From contig JAGPFR010000021.1 in the NCBI GenBank assembly GCA_018056425.1, positions 1 to 40,141 of the forward strand: a stretch of 40,141 bases of DNA, read 5' to 3'. Every line of letters begins with the position of its first letter. The first letter of the stretch is position 1. The notes below the pieces were generated by a model that searched no databases, was not told where the DNA came from, and saw only the letters and a program-made list of their open reading frames with translations. The stretch comes from Lachnospiraceae bacterium. GTDB lineage: Bacteria; Bacillota; Clostridia; Lachnospirales; Lachnospiraceae. A program made the translations under genes and the position numbers. Below are positions 1-8,852 of the stretch, in pieces.

Positions 1-227
1 GTCTTGACACGATAGAGCATGAAGACGGTCTTTATTACCTTGACAGAAAAGGGGATATTCTGGATAACCATGACATGGCTGTTCTTAAATCCTATCCCAA
101 CGTGCTTCTTACATCCCACATGGCATTCTATACGGATGTCGCCGTAAGAGAGATGGTTGAGCACTGCGTCGAAGGAATTCTTGAGATGGATGAGGGAAAA
201 GAAAATCCCTTTGAGATCAAATCCTAA
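1..227 (+). CDS. D-lactate dehydrogenase (D-2-hydroxyacid dehydrogenase family), 3' end only
   Basis: The reading frame is open from the left edge (first full codon at 3) to TAA at 225-227 and gives about 74 residues. It contains LDTIEHEDGLYY and, near the end, NVLLTSHMAFYTDVAVREMV, which resembles the C-terminal part of D-lactate dehydrogenase and VanH-type enzymes. The histidine in TSHMAFYT matches the catalytic His of that family. These enzymes are cytosolic and reduce pyruvate to D-lactate with NADH. The NAD-binding domain and most of the catalytic domain lie outside the window. A strong terminator follows at 314-344. Other D-2-hydroxyacid dehydrogenases cannot be fully excluded from the tail alone, but the MAFYTD stretch favours D-lactate dehydrogenase. 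Confidence 0.85.
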   Translation, partial: LDTIEHEDGLYYLDRKGDILDNHDMAVLKSYPNVLLTSHMAFYTDVAVREMVEHCVEGILEMDEGKENPFEIKS

Positions 228-313
228 AGTACGGATGAGAGCAGGGAAGATGTGATCAGGGCTGCTAAAATGGCATTTGATGCGCTTACGCATAATAAAA
301 CGGTAATTTTAAG

Positions 314-344
314 AAAAGGTTCGGGGTTAGTCCCCGGACCTTTT
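314..344 (+). terminator. Rho-independent terminator after the D-lactate dehydrogenase gene
   Basis: A 13-bp stem is formed by 314-326 and 332-344 with a five-base loop (TTAGT). It has a GGGG/CCCC core and an AAAAGGT/ACCTTTT base, so the T-run is part of the 3' arm. It ends the D-lactate dehydrogenase transcript and separates it from the polymerase gene, whose start codon lies only 16 bases downstream. Confidence 0.85.
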
Positions 345-360
345 ATGTTAGAATAAACCC

Positions 361-1941
361 ATGGCTGAAGAGTATGGAGAAAAGAGAATATGCTCAGATG
401 AGGGGCCTGACAGAAGGACCTTTATCGCCATAGATCTTAAGTCATTCTATGCATCGGTCGAATGCGTCGAAAGAGGCTTCGATCCTCTCAAAACAAATCT
501 TGTTGTAGCGGATCCCACACGTACCGAGAAAACGATCTGCCTTGCCGTATCCCCCTCTCTCAAATCCTATGGAGTATCCGGAAGAGCGAGGCTTTTTGAA
601 GTTGTCCAGAGAGTAAGGGAGATCAACTCTTCAAGGAAGAGAGCCCTCGGCGGAAAAGAATTCACGGGAAAAAGCTCCTATGATCCGGATATCAAAAAAG
701 ATCCTACGCTTGAGCTCGGATATGAGATCGCGCCTCCCCGCATGCGTTATTACATGGAATACAGCGCAAGGATAGTGAGCATATATTTAAGATATGTGGC
801 ACCGGAGGATATGCATGTTTATTCGATCGATGAGGTCTTCATGGATGTTACGCATTATCTGAAGACTTATAAGATGACCGCACATGAACTTGCCATGAAG
901 ATGGTCCGCGAGGTTTTGGCCGAGACAGGCATCACCGCGACCGCAGGAATAGGAACCAACATGTTCCTGTGCAAGATCGCGATGGATATAGTTGCCAAGC
1001 ACATGCCCGCTGATAAAGACGGCGTCAGAGTCGCGGAGCTTGATGAGAGAAAGTTCCGTAAGATGCTCTGGGATCACAGGCCGCTTACGGACTTTTGGAG
1101 GATAGGCGCAGGAACGGCGCGCAAGCTCGAGAAAAACGGAATGTATACGCTCGGTGATGTTGCCAGATGTTCTGCAGGACCCAAGGGCAATCACTACAGC
1201 GAGGATCTTCTATATAAACTTTTCGGCATCAATGCGGAGCTCCTCATAGACCATGCATGGGGATACGAGCCCTGTGAGATTGCGGATGTTAAGGGCTATG
1301 TTCCCAAGAGCACCTCCATCTCTACGGGACAGGTTCTCAAATGTCCCTACACGGCAGAAAAGGGACTTCTTATAGTCAAGGAGATGACCGAACTCCTTTC
1401 ACTTGATCTTGTCAAAAAAGGACTCCTGACGGATCAGCTCGTTATCTATGTCGGATATGATATCGATAATTTTGCGGATAAGGAGAGAATGAAGGATTAC
1501 AAGGGCGAGATCGTAAGAGATTATTACGGAAGACTTGTTCCCGCTCCCGCGGGCGGCAGCATGAATCTCGGTCATTACACATCATCCACCAGAACGCTGG
1601 TTTCTGCTGCGGCGCAGCTCTATGAAGAGATAATCGATATGAATCTTCTGATCAGACGCGTCAATATAGTTGCAAACCACACCCTTCCCGAAGAAGAAGG
1701 TAAAAAAGAAAATGCCAGGGCAACCGAGTATGTCCAGCTCGATCTTTTTACGGATTATGAAGAGGAAAACAGGATAAGGGAAGAAAACGAAGAGGATGAG
1801 GAAAAAGACCGCAGGCTTCAGGAGGCGGTGCTTAACATTCAGCAAAAATACGGGAAAAATGCTATACTAAAGGGTATGAATCTCGAGGAAGGCGCAATGA
1901 CTGCCGAAAGAAACGGTCAGGTAGGAGGCCACAGGGCATGA
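361..1941 (+). CDS. Y-family DNA polymerase (UmuC/ImpB/MucB type, translesion synthesis)
   Basis: This 526-residue protein copies damaged DNA templates in the cytosol. The first metal-binding Asp is D25 in FIAIDLKSFYASVEC, and the second catalytic pair is D157/E158 in MHVYSIDEVF. A helix-hairpin-helix region (FWRIGAGTARKLEKNGMYTL) and a little-finger domain follow. Near residues 459-463 is QLDLF, a textbook beta-clamp binding motif. The C-terminal tail ends NGQVGGHRA, a signature of Firmicute members that pair with YolD-like proteins. The next gene overlaps by four bases (ATGA) and encodes just such a protein. ATG 361 has no clear ribosome binding site. No LexA-type operator (GAAC-N4-GTTC) is visible upstream, so SOS control is not shown by the sequence. 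Confidence 0.93.
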   Translation: MAEEYGEKRICSDEGPDRRTFIAIDLKSFYASVECVERGFDPLKTNLVVADPTRTEKTICLAVSPSLKSYGVSGRARLFEVVQRVREINSSRKRALGGKEFTGKSSYDPDIKKDPTLELGYEIAPPRMRYYMEYSARIVSIYLRYVAPEDMHVYSIDEVFMDVTHYLKTYKMTAHELAMKMVREVLAETGITATAGIGTNMFLCKIAMDIVAKHMPADKDGVRVAELDERKFRKMLWDHRPLTDFWRIGAGTARKLEKNGMYTLGDVARCSAGPKGNHYSEDLLYKLFGINAELLIDHAWGYEPCEIADVKGYVPKSTSISTGQVLKCPYTAEKGLLIVKEMTELLSLDLVKKGLLTDQLVIYVGYDIDNFADKERMKDYKGEIVRDYYGRLVPAPAGGSMNLGHYTSSTRTLVSAAAQLYEEIIDMNLLIRRVNIVANHTLPEEEGKKENARATEYVQLDLFTDYEEENRIREENEEDEEKDRRLQEAVLNIQQKYGKNAILKGMNLEEGAMTAERNGQVGGHRA

Positions 1942-2147
1942 ACAAAGATTACAGTGACATTATCAATCTGCCCGTTCACGAGCCGGACCCTGTCAGGCAT
2001 CCCAGGATGAGCAGGGAGGCAAGGGCAGCGCAGTTTGCACCTTTTGCCGCGCTTACGGGATTTGAGCAGGTTGTTGATGAAGCCGCCGAAGATGTTATGA
2101 ATAAAGTGATAAACGAGACGATTTTTGAAGATATCGAGGATATCTGA
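1938..2147 (+). CDS. YolD-like protein
   Basis: This 69-residue protein starts at an ATG overlapping the polymerase stop by four bases, so translation is probably coupled. The segment HPRMSREARAAQFAPFAALT is the typical core of short YolD-like proteins found directly after Y-family polymerase genes in Firmicutes, where they are thought to act with the polymerase. The molecular role of the family is poorly defined. No membrane segment or signal peptide is visible. The partnership is inferred from gene order and known family pairing. Confidence 0.85.
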   Translation: MNKDYSDIINLPVHEPDPVRHPRMSREARAAQFAPFAALTGFEQVVDEAAEDVMNKVINETIFEDIEDI

Positions 2148-2172
2148 ATATTATTGAGAGGAGTGCATTGCT

Positions 2173-4599
2173 ATGCCTACACCACATGGTAGATCAAGGA
2201 ATGTAACAGGACCCGGAAGAGGAGTTCACAGAAGAGGCTCGGGCCTCGGAACAGGCCCTGCAGGTTCGGGAAGTTTCGGAGGAGGAAGCAAGCCTTCGGG
2301 TGGCGGAACACAGTTCCATTCATCATCCGGAAGAAGACCTTCGGGCGGATATTCATCAGGATCACCCATCAGATTCGGCGGCAGCGGAAGATGGGTTGTT
2401 TCCGTTCTTGTATTGATCGCTTTGTTTATATTCAAATTTGCTTCTTCGTATGGAGACAGCCACGATTATCAGTCGGGCTCGGAGATCATTCAAAATGCCA
2501 ATATTCCCGACCTTACCAATGTTTCGAACGTTTTATCGGGATTTACTTCTCCGTATGCCGAGAGCCTTCAGTCGACTGCGGGTGACTGGGGCCCCGATAA
2601 GAATATCGGAGTTCTCGACAGATCGGTTTCTCCCGATGCAAGAGACAGATATACCACCGTTTACGGTGACGGAAAAGATGTCGTTACCATCATGGTTTAC
2701 ATGTGCGGAACGGACCTTGAGTCAAAGGGCGGAATGGCATCCAACGATCTGATGGAGATGGCAAACGCGACTCTTTCGGATAATGTAAATGTCATCGTAT
2801 ATACCGGCGGGTGCAAGGACTGGAAAAACAGCATCGTCTCATCGAGTGTAAACCAGATTTACAGGATCACGGGCGGCGGCAAGATCGAATGTCTCGAAGA
2901 TAATATGGGAACCGGTGCAATGACCGATCCCGCAACTCTTACCGGGTTCATTGATTATGCGAGCAAAAATTATCCCGCGAACAGAAATATGCTGATCTTC
3001 TGGGATCATGGCGGCGGATCTGTTTCGGGATACGGATATGATGAGAAGAATCCCGGCGCGGGTTCCATGGATCTGGCCGAGATAGACTCTGCTCTTTCCA
3101 GGGCGGGGATCAAATATGATTTCATCGGTTTTGATGCATGCCTTATGGCAACCGTAGAGACCGACCTTATGGCATGCGAGTATGCGGATTACCTTATCGG
3201 ATCCGAGGAGACCGAGCCCGGAATAGGCTGGTATTACACTGACTGGCTTACCGCACTTTCCAAGGATCCTTCGATGGAGACCATTGAGATAGGTAAGATG
3301 ATCATCGATGATTTCGTCGATACATGCGCTAAGCAGTGCAGAGGTCAGAAGACCACCCTTTCCATCGTAGACCTTGCGGAACTGCAGGAAACCATTCCCG
3401 GTGAATTCAAAGCATTCTGTGCGGATACCCAGGGACTTATTGCGGGCGGAGATTACAGAATTGTTGCAGACGCAAGAACAGGATCGAGAGAATTTGCAAC
3501 ATCTTCCAGAATAGACCAGATCGATCTTGTTGATTTTGCACAGGGAATCGGAAGCGAAGAAGGCAGTGCACTTGCAAGATGCGTTCTTTCGGCGGTCAAG
3601 TATAACCGGACATCATCTGCTATGACCAACGCATACGGCATATCGATCTATTTTCCGTATAACAGCAGATCCACCAAGGTTAATCAGGCGATAAATACAT
3701 TTGACCATCTCGGACTCGGGGATGAGTATTCCGATTGCATAAGGGAATTTGCTTCACTCGAAGCTTCGGGACAGGCGGTAGGAAATCAGGGTAATTCATC
3801 CCCCAATCCTCTCTCACTGTTATCGGGAGGTTCGGCATCATCCCTGTACGGATCGCCATCAATATCCGATATGCTGCAGCTTATCTCGTCATTTGCTTCA
3901 TCGGATCTTGCAAGCGGAAGAGCAATGACGACTGCGGATACTGCGGATTATATCGCTGCAAACTATTTTGATGCATCCGTTCTTTCCTGGCAGGATGACG
4001 GAAGCAAGGTATATATCCCTATTTCTCCCGACCAGTGGGAACTTGTTAATTCACTTGACCTTGCAATGTATTATGACGACGGTTCCGGATACATTGATCT
4101 GGGCCTTGATAATATTTTCGATATAGATATGTCGGGAAATCTGATCGCCGATGTGGACGGATCATGGTTTTCCATCGATGATCAACCCGTTGCGCTGTAT
4201 GTAACCGACAGCTATCAGGTCGGCGAAGAATGGATCACCACAGCATATGTTCCCGCCTTCTTAAACGGGGAGCAGGTAAAGCTTGAGATAATATTCGACG
4301 ATGATAATCCCGACGGTTATATCGCAGGTGCGCGTATCGATTACAAGGGAACCGATAACGAAACCGAAGCCAGAGGTCTGATCGAACTTCAGTCAGGCGA
4401 CAGGATCGATTTCATCTGCGATTACTATACCTATAACGGCGAGTACATTGACAGCTATTACCTCGGAGAACAGCTTGTGGTCAAGGATCCCGACAGGATC
4501 AGACTCAGCTACACATATGTGGGCGGCGATTATCTGGCAATGTATAAATTTACGGATATTTATGACGGAGAATACTGGACTGAAGTTGTTCCCGAATAA
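2173..4599 (+). CDS. Clostripain-family (C11) cysteine peptidase with membrane tether
   Basis: The gene encodes 808 residues; ATG 2173 follows GAGAGGAG at a good distance. Residues 1-73 are an Arg-containing Gly/Ser-rich stretch without predicted fold, followed by one membrane segment (about 74-92, WVVSVLVLIALFIFKF). Most of the protein is therefore probably outside the cell. The C11 peptidase domain begins near residue 168 (VVTIMVYMCGTDLE). It has the catalytic dyad H279 (FWDHGGG) and C323 (GFDACLMATVE). C11 enzymes typically cleave after Arg and often mature by self-cleavage. The last 200 residues are Asp/Tyr-rich and look like a separate beta-rich module. The gene is 25 bases behind the YolD gene and may be co-transcribed, but a functional link to DNA repair is not evident. 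Confidence 0.88.
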   Translation: MPTPHGRSRNVTGPGRGVHRRGSGLGTGPAGSGSFGGGSKPSGGGTQFHSSSGRRPSGGYSSGSPIRFGGSGRWVVSVLVLIALFIFKFASSYGDSHDYQSGSEIIQNANIPDLTNVSNVLSGFTSPYAESLQSTAGDWGPDKNIGVLDRSVSPDARDRYTTVYGDGKDVVTIMVYMCGTDLESKGGMASNDLMEMANATLSDNVNVIVYTGGCKDWKNSIVSSSVNQIYRITGGGKIECLEDNMGTGAMTDPATLTGFIDYASKNYPANRNMLIFWDHGGGSVSGYGYDEKNPGAGSMDLAEIDSALSRAGIKYDFIGFDACLMATVETDLMACEYADYLIGSEETEPGIGWYYTDWLTALSKDPSMETIEIGKMIIDDFVDTCAKQCRGQKTTLSIVDLAELQETIPGEFKAFCADTQGLIAGGDYRIVADARTGSREFATSSRIDQIDLVDFAQGIGSEEGSALARCVLSAVKYNRTSSAMTNAYGISIYFPYNSRSTKVNQAINTFDHLGLGDEYSDCIREFASLEASGQAVGNQGNSSPNPLSLLSGGSASSLYGSPSISDMLQLISSFASSDLASGRAMTTADTADYIAANYFDASVLSWQDDGSKVYIPISPDQWELVNSLDLAMYYDDGSGYIDLGLDNIFDIDMSGNLIADVDGSWFSIDDQPVALYVTDSYQVGEEWITTAYVPAFLNGEQVKLEIIFDDDNPDGYIAGARIDYKGTDNETEARGLIELQSGDRIDFICDYYTYNGEYIDSYYLGEQLVVKDPDRIRLSYTYVGGDYLAMYKFTDIYDGEYWTEVVPE

Positions 4600-4618
4600 G
4601 ACGCGGGGCTTGCTTTTC

Positions 4619-4647
4619 TTGTTTAGCGTACTGCAGTGTGATACACT
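4619..4647 (+). promoter_or_regulatory. Sigma-70-type promoter for the degV operon
   Basis: TTGTTT (4619-4624) is separated by 17 bases from TACACT (4642-4647), and TG at 4639-4640 makes an extended -10 (TGATACACT). The predicted start of transcription is near 4654, 33 bases before the degV start codon. The -10 lies inside a small hairpin (CAGTGT-GAT-ACACTG, 4634-4648). Confidence 0.6.
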
Positions 4648-4686
4648 GTTTTCTGTCACATAACTCTTAACGGAGGATTAATAAAG

Positions 4687-5574
4687 GTGAGCACATTTGA
4701 AATAACCTGTTGTTCCACAAGCGATCTTTCGCATGAATATTTTAAGAACAGAAACATCGGAGTCATTTATTTCCATTTCGAACTCGGAGGAACCGATTAT
4801 CCCGATGATATGGGAAAAACAGTACCACCCAAGGAACTGTTTAAGAGAATGATCGACGGTGAAGAGACCAAGACCAGCCAGGTAACCATGGGAGAGTACA
4901 TTGAGTTCTTCGAGCCCATGCTGAAAGAAGGCAAGGACGTTCTTCACATCGCATTTTCAAGCGGTCTTTCCGGATCGTATAATTCGGCAAGGCTTGCAAT
5001 GGAGGAGCTGGCTCCCAAGTATCCCGACAGAAAGCTTTATGTCGTCGACTCACTTGCTGCATCAACGGGACACGGACTTGTTGTCGATAAAGCTGCAGAT
5101 CTTCGCGACGAAGGAAAGAGCATCGATGAAGTCAGGGACTGGCTCGAAGCCAACAAGAATAAAGCTCATCACTGGTTCTTCTCGACAGATCTTACCTTTT
5201 ATATCAGAGGAGGAAGAGTCAGCAAGACCGCCGGTGCCATCGGTACCGTACTCGGAATATGCCCCCTTCTTAATGTAAATGATGAGGGAAAGCTGATCCC
5301 ACGTGAGAAGATCAGAGGCAAGAAGAAAGTAATCAAGCGTATCGTTGAGATGATGGAAGCACATGCTCAGGACGGACTTGATTACAGCGGCAAGGTATTC
5401 ATCAGCAATTCCGACTGCTATGAGGATGCAAGAGCCGTTGCGGATCTTATCGAAGAGAAATTTACCAAGATGGATGGAAAAGTTCAGATCTATGATATCG
5501 GCGCCACCATCGGAAGCCATACCGGCCCCGGAACCGTTGCACTGTTTTTCTGGGGTGATGAGAGAGTAAGATGA
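4687..5574 (+). CDS. DegV family fatty-acid-binding protein
   Basis: The 295-residue protein starts at GTG 4687, with CGGAGG about 10 bases upstream. It matches the DegV family over its length: an N-terminal EDD-like fold with CCSTSDLSHEYF, then FSSGLSGSYNSA, VVDSLAASTGHG, and the second-domain motif TDLTFYIRGGRVSKTAG. DegV proteins bind a fatty acid. In Firmicutes the related FakB proteins hand fatty acids to the FakA kinase for phospholipid synthesis. No fakA-like gene is in the window, so involvement in fatty acid phosphorylation is an inference. It probably heads a unit with the next three genes (gaps of 16 and 18 bases and one overlap). Confidence 0.92.
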   Translation: MSTFEITCCSTSDLSHEYFKNRNIGVIYFHFELGGTDYPDDMGKTVPPKELFKRMIDGEETKTSQVTMGEYIEFFEPMLKEGKDVLHIAFSSGLSGSYNSARLAMEELAPKYPDRKLYVVDSLAASTGHGLVVDKAADLRDEGKSIDEVRDWLEANKNKAHHWFFSTDLTFYIRGGRVSKTAGAIGTVLGICPLLNVNDEGKLIPREKIRGKKKVIKRIVEMMEAHAQDGLDYSGKVFISNSDCYEDARAVADLIEEKFTKMDGKVQIYDIGATIGSHTGPGTVALFFWGDERVR

Positions 5575-5590
5575 TTTCGGGAGTAAGTCG

Positions 5591-6259
5591 TTGCAGAGCA
5601 AAACATATTCCTTGAAAAATAAGTATAATGCAGGATCCCAGATGTGGTTTTCCGATGAAAACACCTTCGACAAGAATCTCCGCAAGAGTGGATGCGGAGT
5701 AATTGCTTTGCACGATCTTGCACAGTACAAAGGTTATATAAAAGCGCCCAAAGAGCGCGATGATTATAAGGAGCAGATCCGTAAGATGAAACGGGGCGGT
5801 ATGTATATCGTCCCGGGTCTCGGGATAGCTCCTTATTATTATCCCTTTTTGTGCGACCTGTATCTGATCAGACATTCGGTGGGACTCAGGATAGGCTGGG
5901 GACATACGGCAAGGAACCAGCTGCGCAGGAAAGCCGCGGATATCAAAAAGAGTCTTGAAAATGATTACCCTGTTATCTTCACTGCAGGTCCGCGCATTCC
6001 CTACATATTCAGGAACAAGACCATCCCGATGTATACGGAAGACAGAAAGCCCTGCAAGCAGACGGTTAAATCCCACTATATGACTGTCATCGGCGTTATC
6101 GAAGAAGATGATGAGATATGGATAAAGGCAGCGTCGTGGGGATATATCTACTGTATAAAGCTCAGAGATATGGTTTCCTATTCTAAGTACGCATATCCTT
6201 TTACCACAAGGTTCTACAGGATTTATGAGAAAAAAAGGAGGAAGTCAAATGGCGGTTGA
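5591..6259 (+). CDS. Small protein resembling C39/papain-fold cysteine peptidases, function unknown
   Basis: The protein has 222 residues if started at TTG 5591, which has CGGGAG seven bases upstream; the alternative ATG at 5642 lacks a site. SGCGVIALHD (C35) and KSHYMTVIGV (H162) have the spacing and context of the nucleophile Cys and the His of C39-like/papain-fold proteins. AASWG (182-184) sits where papain relatives have NSWG, so the usual third residue is replaced. There is no signal peptide or membrane segment. The 3' end overlaps ldh by 11 bases. I do not recognise a named family. The enzyme assignment rests on motif resemblance only, and it could be an inactive relative. Confidence 0.55.
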   Translation: MQSKTYSLKNKYNAGSQMWFSDENTFDKNLRKSGCGVIALHDLAQYKGYIKAPKERDDYKEQIRKMKRGGMYIVPGLGIAPYYYPFLCDLYLIRHSVGLRIGWGHTARNQLRRKAADIKKSLENDYPVIFTAGPRIPYIFRNKTIPMYTEDRKPCKQTVKSHYMTVIGVIEEDDEIWIKAASWGYIYCIKLRDMVSYSKYAYPFTTRFYRIYEKKRRKSNGG

Positions 6260-7193
6260 TACAAGAAAAGTAGCTCTTATAGGTTGCGGATTCGTTGGAA
6301 GTGCTTCTGCTTTTGCCATCATGCAGAGCGGGCTCTTCAGCGAGATGGTCCTTATCGATGCAAACATCGATAAAGCAGAGGGAGAAGCACTGGACATCGC
6401 ACACGGCCTATCGTATGCAAAGCCCATGCAGATCTATGCCGGAAAATACGAAGACATCTCGGATGCGGCGATCATAGTTATCTCTGCCGGTGCAAACCAG
6501 AAACCCGGTGAGACGAGACTTGATCTTGTTAAAAAGAACATTTCAATTTTCAGATCCATCATGGGTGAACTTAACAGGGTGAAGGTTGAAGGAGTCCTTC
6601 TTATCGCGGCTAACCCCGTTGATATTCTCACCGCTGCCGCACAGAAGCTTTCGGGACTTCCCGAGAACAGGGTATTCGGATCGGGTACAGTTCTTGATAC
6701 CGCAAGATTTAAATATCTGCTCGGGGAGCATCTTGATGTTGATGCCAGAAACGTACATGCATTCATCCTCGGTGAGCATGGAGACAGTGAGATAGCGGTA
6801 TGGTCGAGTGCCAATATCTCCGGTATTCCCGTAAACGAATTCTGCGAACTCAAGGGTCATTTCGATCATGAGAATGCCATGAAAGAGATCGCCGATAATG
6901 TTAAGAATGCGGCTTATGAGATTATTCAGAAAAAACAGGCCACATATTACGGAATAGCAATGAGCGTTCGCAGAATATGCGAAGCTGTTATCAGGGATGA
7001 GAAATCAATCCTTCCCGTATCCCGTATGATCCACGGAGAGTACGGACTTGACGGAATGGCTCTTTCACTTCCCGCTATAGTGGGAAAGGACGGCGTTGAG
7101 GCTGCGGTTCCTGCGAAGCTTTCCGATGAGGAGCTTGCTGCTCTTCGCAAATCGGGAGAGACACTTAAGGCAATATTGGACGAGAATCTTTGA
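6249..7193 (+). CDS. ldh: L-lactate dehydrogenase
   Basis: This 314-residue cytosolic enzyme reduces pyruvate to L-lactate with NADH, closing redox balance in fermentation. ATG 6249 is seven bases after a perfect AAGGAGG, so the longer frame from 6225 is rejected. The NAD-binding motif GCGFVG is at 12-17. GANQKPGETR (81-90) has Gln84 at the substrate-specificity position, where malate dehydrogenases have Arg. GEHGDSE carries the catalytic His. Length and motifs are normal for the family. It sits between a small unknown gene (11-base overlap) and a PutP-type symporter 18 bases downstream. A D-lactate dehydrogenase tail lies 6 kb upstream, so the organism probably makes both isomers. Confidence 0.95.
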   Translation: MAVDTRKVALIGCGFVGSASAFAIMQSGLFSEMVLIDANIDKAEGEALDIAHGLSYAKPMQIYAGKYEDISDAAIIVISAGANQKPGETRLDLVKKNISIFRSIMGELNRVKVEGVLLIAANPVDILTAAAQKLSGLPENRVFGSGTVLDTARFKYLLGEHLDVDARNVHAFILGEHGDSEIAVWSSANISGIPVNEFCELKGHFDHENAMKEIADNVKNAAYEIIQKKQATYYGIAMSVRRICEAVIRDEKSILPVSRMIHGEYGLDGMALSLPAIVGKDGVEAAVPAKLSDEELAALRKSGETLKAILDENL

Positions 7194-7211
7194 TCGGAGG
7201 GCGGATTTTTT

Positions 7212-8729
7212 ATGGCGTTGTCACAGATCTGTATTTTGGCGGTAATCATTCTTTATCTTCTTTTTGTTCTGTTCGTGGGAATCAGGTTTTCCAAGACGAA
7301 TAAGACAACTGAGGATTATTATCTCGGCGGAAGAAAACTCGGTCCCCTTGTTACGGCAATGAGTGCGGAAGCATCCGACATGAGTTCCTGGCTTCTTCTG
7401 GGAATCCCCGGACTTGCCTATGCATCCGGTCTTGCGGATCCTTTCTGGACTTCACTCGGACTTGCGATCGGAACATATTTTAACTGGGTAATTGTTGCTC
7501 AGAAGCTAAGAAGATACAGCCAGATCAATCGTTCGGCCACCATTCCCGCTTTCTTTTCCAACAGATTCGGTGACGATAAAAATGTCCTTTCGCTGATCTC
7601 TGCGATCGTTATCATTGTTTTCTTCGTACCCTATACCGCGAGTGGATTCTCCGCATGCGGAAAGCTCTTCAACTCGCTCTTTGGCGTCGACTACATGATC
7701 GCGATGATCATCTTCGCACTCGTGATCATAGCATATACAACACTCGGAGGATTCCTTGCTGCTTCCACCACGGACCTTGTCCAGAGCGTCATCATGACCA
7801 TAGCCCTTGTGACGATCCTTTTCTATGGTGCCGCACAGGCCGGCGGATGGAGGGAAGTATTCGAAAACGCCAAAGCCCTTCCCGGATATCTTGATTTCAG
7901 CACAGTGATATCTGACGGAGAAATTCTTCCATACAATTTCCTGACCAAGATCTCGACCATGGCATGGGGACTCGGGTATTTCGGAATGCCCCACATTCTG
8001 CTCAGATTTATGGCGATCGAGAAGGAAGAAAAGCTTGCGCTTTCCAGAAAGATAGCATGTATCTGGGTTGTTATCGCAATGTTTACCGCGATCATTATCG
8101 GCTTTGTGGCTCGCGGAATGGTCGCAAACGGCGCGATCGCAGCTCTTGACGATCCCGAGACCGCTATCATCAAAATTTCAGAACTGCTGTCATCGCACGG
8201 AGTATTTACAGCCTGCGTAGCCGGACTGATCCTTGCCGGAATCCTCGCAGCTACGATGTCCACCGCAGATTCACAGCTTCTTGCCGCAGCGTCCAGCGCA
8301 TCCGATGATATTTACGGTAAGTTCTTTGCAAAGGGTCAGGATAATAAGAAAAACATGCTTATCGCGAGGATTGCGGTTATTGTCATGTCGGTTATCGCTC
8401 TTTTCATAGCCGCGGATCCCGACAGTTCCGTATTCCAGATCGTATCCTTTGCCTGGGCGGGATTCGGTGCCGCATTCGGACCTCTTATGATCCTCGCACT
8501 TTACTGGAAGAGAACCAATAAGTACGGTGCTCTTGCCGGAATGATCAGCGGAGGCGTAATGATCTTCGTGTGGAAGTTCCTGGTCAAGCCCCTTGGCGGA
8601 GTGTTCGGTATTTATGAGCTTTTCCCCGGCTTTATCGTATCTCTCATCTTCATCGTGATCGTAAGTCTCCTGACTCCCGCTCCCGAAAGAAAAATCATCG
8701 AAGATTTCGAGAAAGCATCGGGAAATTAA
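7212..8729 (+). CDS. Sodium/solute symporter, PutP (proline) type
   Basis: The protein has 505 residues and about 12-13 hydrophobic membrane segments across its length, in the cytoplasmic membrane. Near the N-terminus TEDYYLGGRKLGPLVTAMSA is typical of the SSS family, and SAEASDMSSWLLLGIPG is close to the proline permease PutP. TMSTADSQLLAAASS near residue 350 is the conserved sodium-site region. GGAGG-type ribosome binding sequence precedes ATG 7212. Proline is the best guess for substrate; pantothenate and other SSS members are less likely. It is directly behind ldh and ends its transcript at the strong hairpin 8791-8829, so it may share the degV-ldh promoter. Confidence 0.88.
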   Translation: MALSQICILAVIILYLLFVLFVGIRFSKTNKTTEDYYLGGRKLGPLVTAMSAEASDMSSWLLLGIPGLAYASGLADPFWTSLGLAIGTYFNWVIVAQKLRRYSQINRSATIPAFFSNRFGDDKNVLSLISAIVIIVFFVPYTASGFSACGKLFNSLFGVDYMIAMIIFALVIIAYTTLGGFLAASTTDLVQSVIMTIALVTILFYGAAQAGGWREVFENAKALPGYLDFSTVISDGEILPYNFLTKISTMAWGLGYFGMPHILLRFMAIEKEEKLALSRKIACIWVVIAMFTAIIIGFVARGMVANGAIAALDDPETAIIKISELLSSHGVFTACVAGLILAGILAATMSTADSQLLAAASSASDDIYGKFFAKGQDNKKNMLIARIAVIVMSVIALFIAADPDSSVFQIVSFAWAGFGAAFGPLMILALYWKRTNKYGALAGMISGGVMIFVWKFLVKPLGGVFGIYELFPGFIVSLIFIVIVSLLTPAPERKIIEDFEKASGN

Positions 8730-8741
8730 CGAATTCGGCAC

Positions 8742-8770
8742 TTGTGAAATCAGGTCAATAACTTTATACT
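8742..8770 (+). promoter_or_regulatory. Predicted promoter upstream of the chemoreceptor gene
   Basis: TTGTGA (8742-8747) and TATACT (8765-8770) are separated by 17 bases. Transcription would start near 8777, only about 14 bases before the terminator hairpin at 8791. No promoter-like sequence is visible between that hairpin and the chemoreceptor start, so this promoter may feed the gene through the hairpin. Confidence 0.5.
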
Positions 8771-8790
8771 GTATACATAGCGTTATAAGT

Positions 8791-8829
8791 AAGGGTAAGA
8801 AAAACAGGTATTTCTTACCCTTATTTTTA
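8791..8829 (+). terminator. Strong Rho-independent terminator between putP-type gene and chemoreceptor
   Basis: A perfect 12-bp stem, AAGGGTAAGAAA (8791-8802) with TTTCTTACCCTT (8811-8822), has an eight-base loop and is followed by ATTTTTA. It ends the symporter transcript. Because the only visible promoter for the next gene is upstream, it may also act as an attenuator. Confidence 0.85.
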
Positions 8830-8852
8830 CCCCAATATGAGAGGTGCTTTTA

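Noticed and set aside
228-356. Open frame continuing for 42 codons after the D-lactate dehydrogenase stop
   Set aside because: The enzyme already ends at a normal C-terminus, the extension runs through a strong terminator, and an open frame of this length is expected by chance fairly often.
228-360. LexA/SOS operator for the Y-family polymerase
   Set aside because: No GAAC-N4-GTTC-like palindrome is visible upstream of 361.
4634-4652. Hairpin CAGTGT-GAT-ACACTG followed by TTTTC as terminator of the clostripain gene
   Set aside because: The stem is only six pairs with a weak T-run, and it coincides with a better promoter match; kept only as context of the promoter.
5062-5730. Long reverse-strand reading frame opposite degV
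   Set aside because: It is the shadow of a well-supported + strand DegV gene and has no ribosome binding site or recognisable domain.
6225-6248. Longer start for L-lactate dehydrogenase
   Set aside because: The extension encodes basic residues from inside the upstream gene, while ATG 6249 has a perfect AAGGAGG seven bases upstream.
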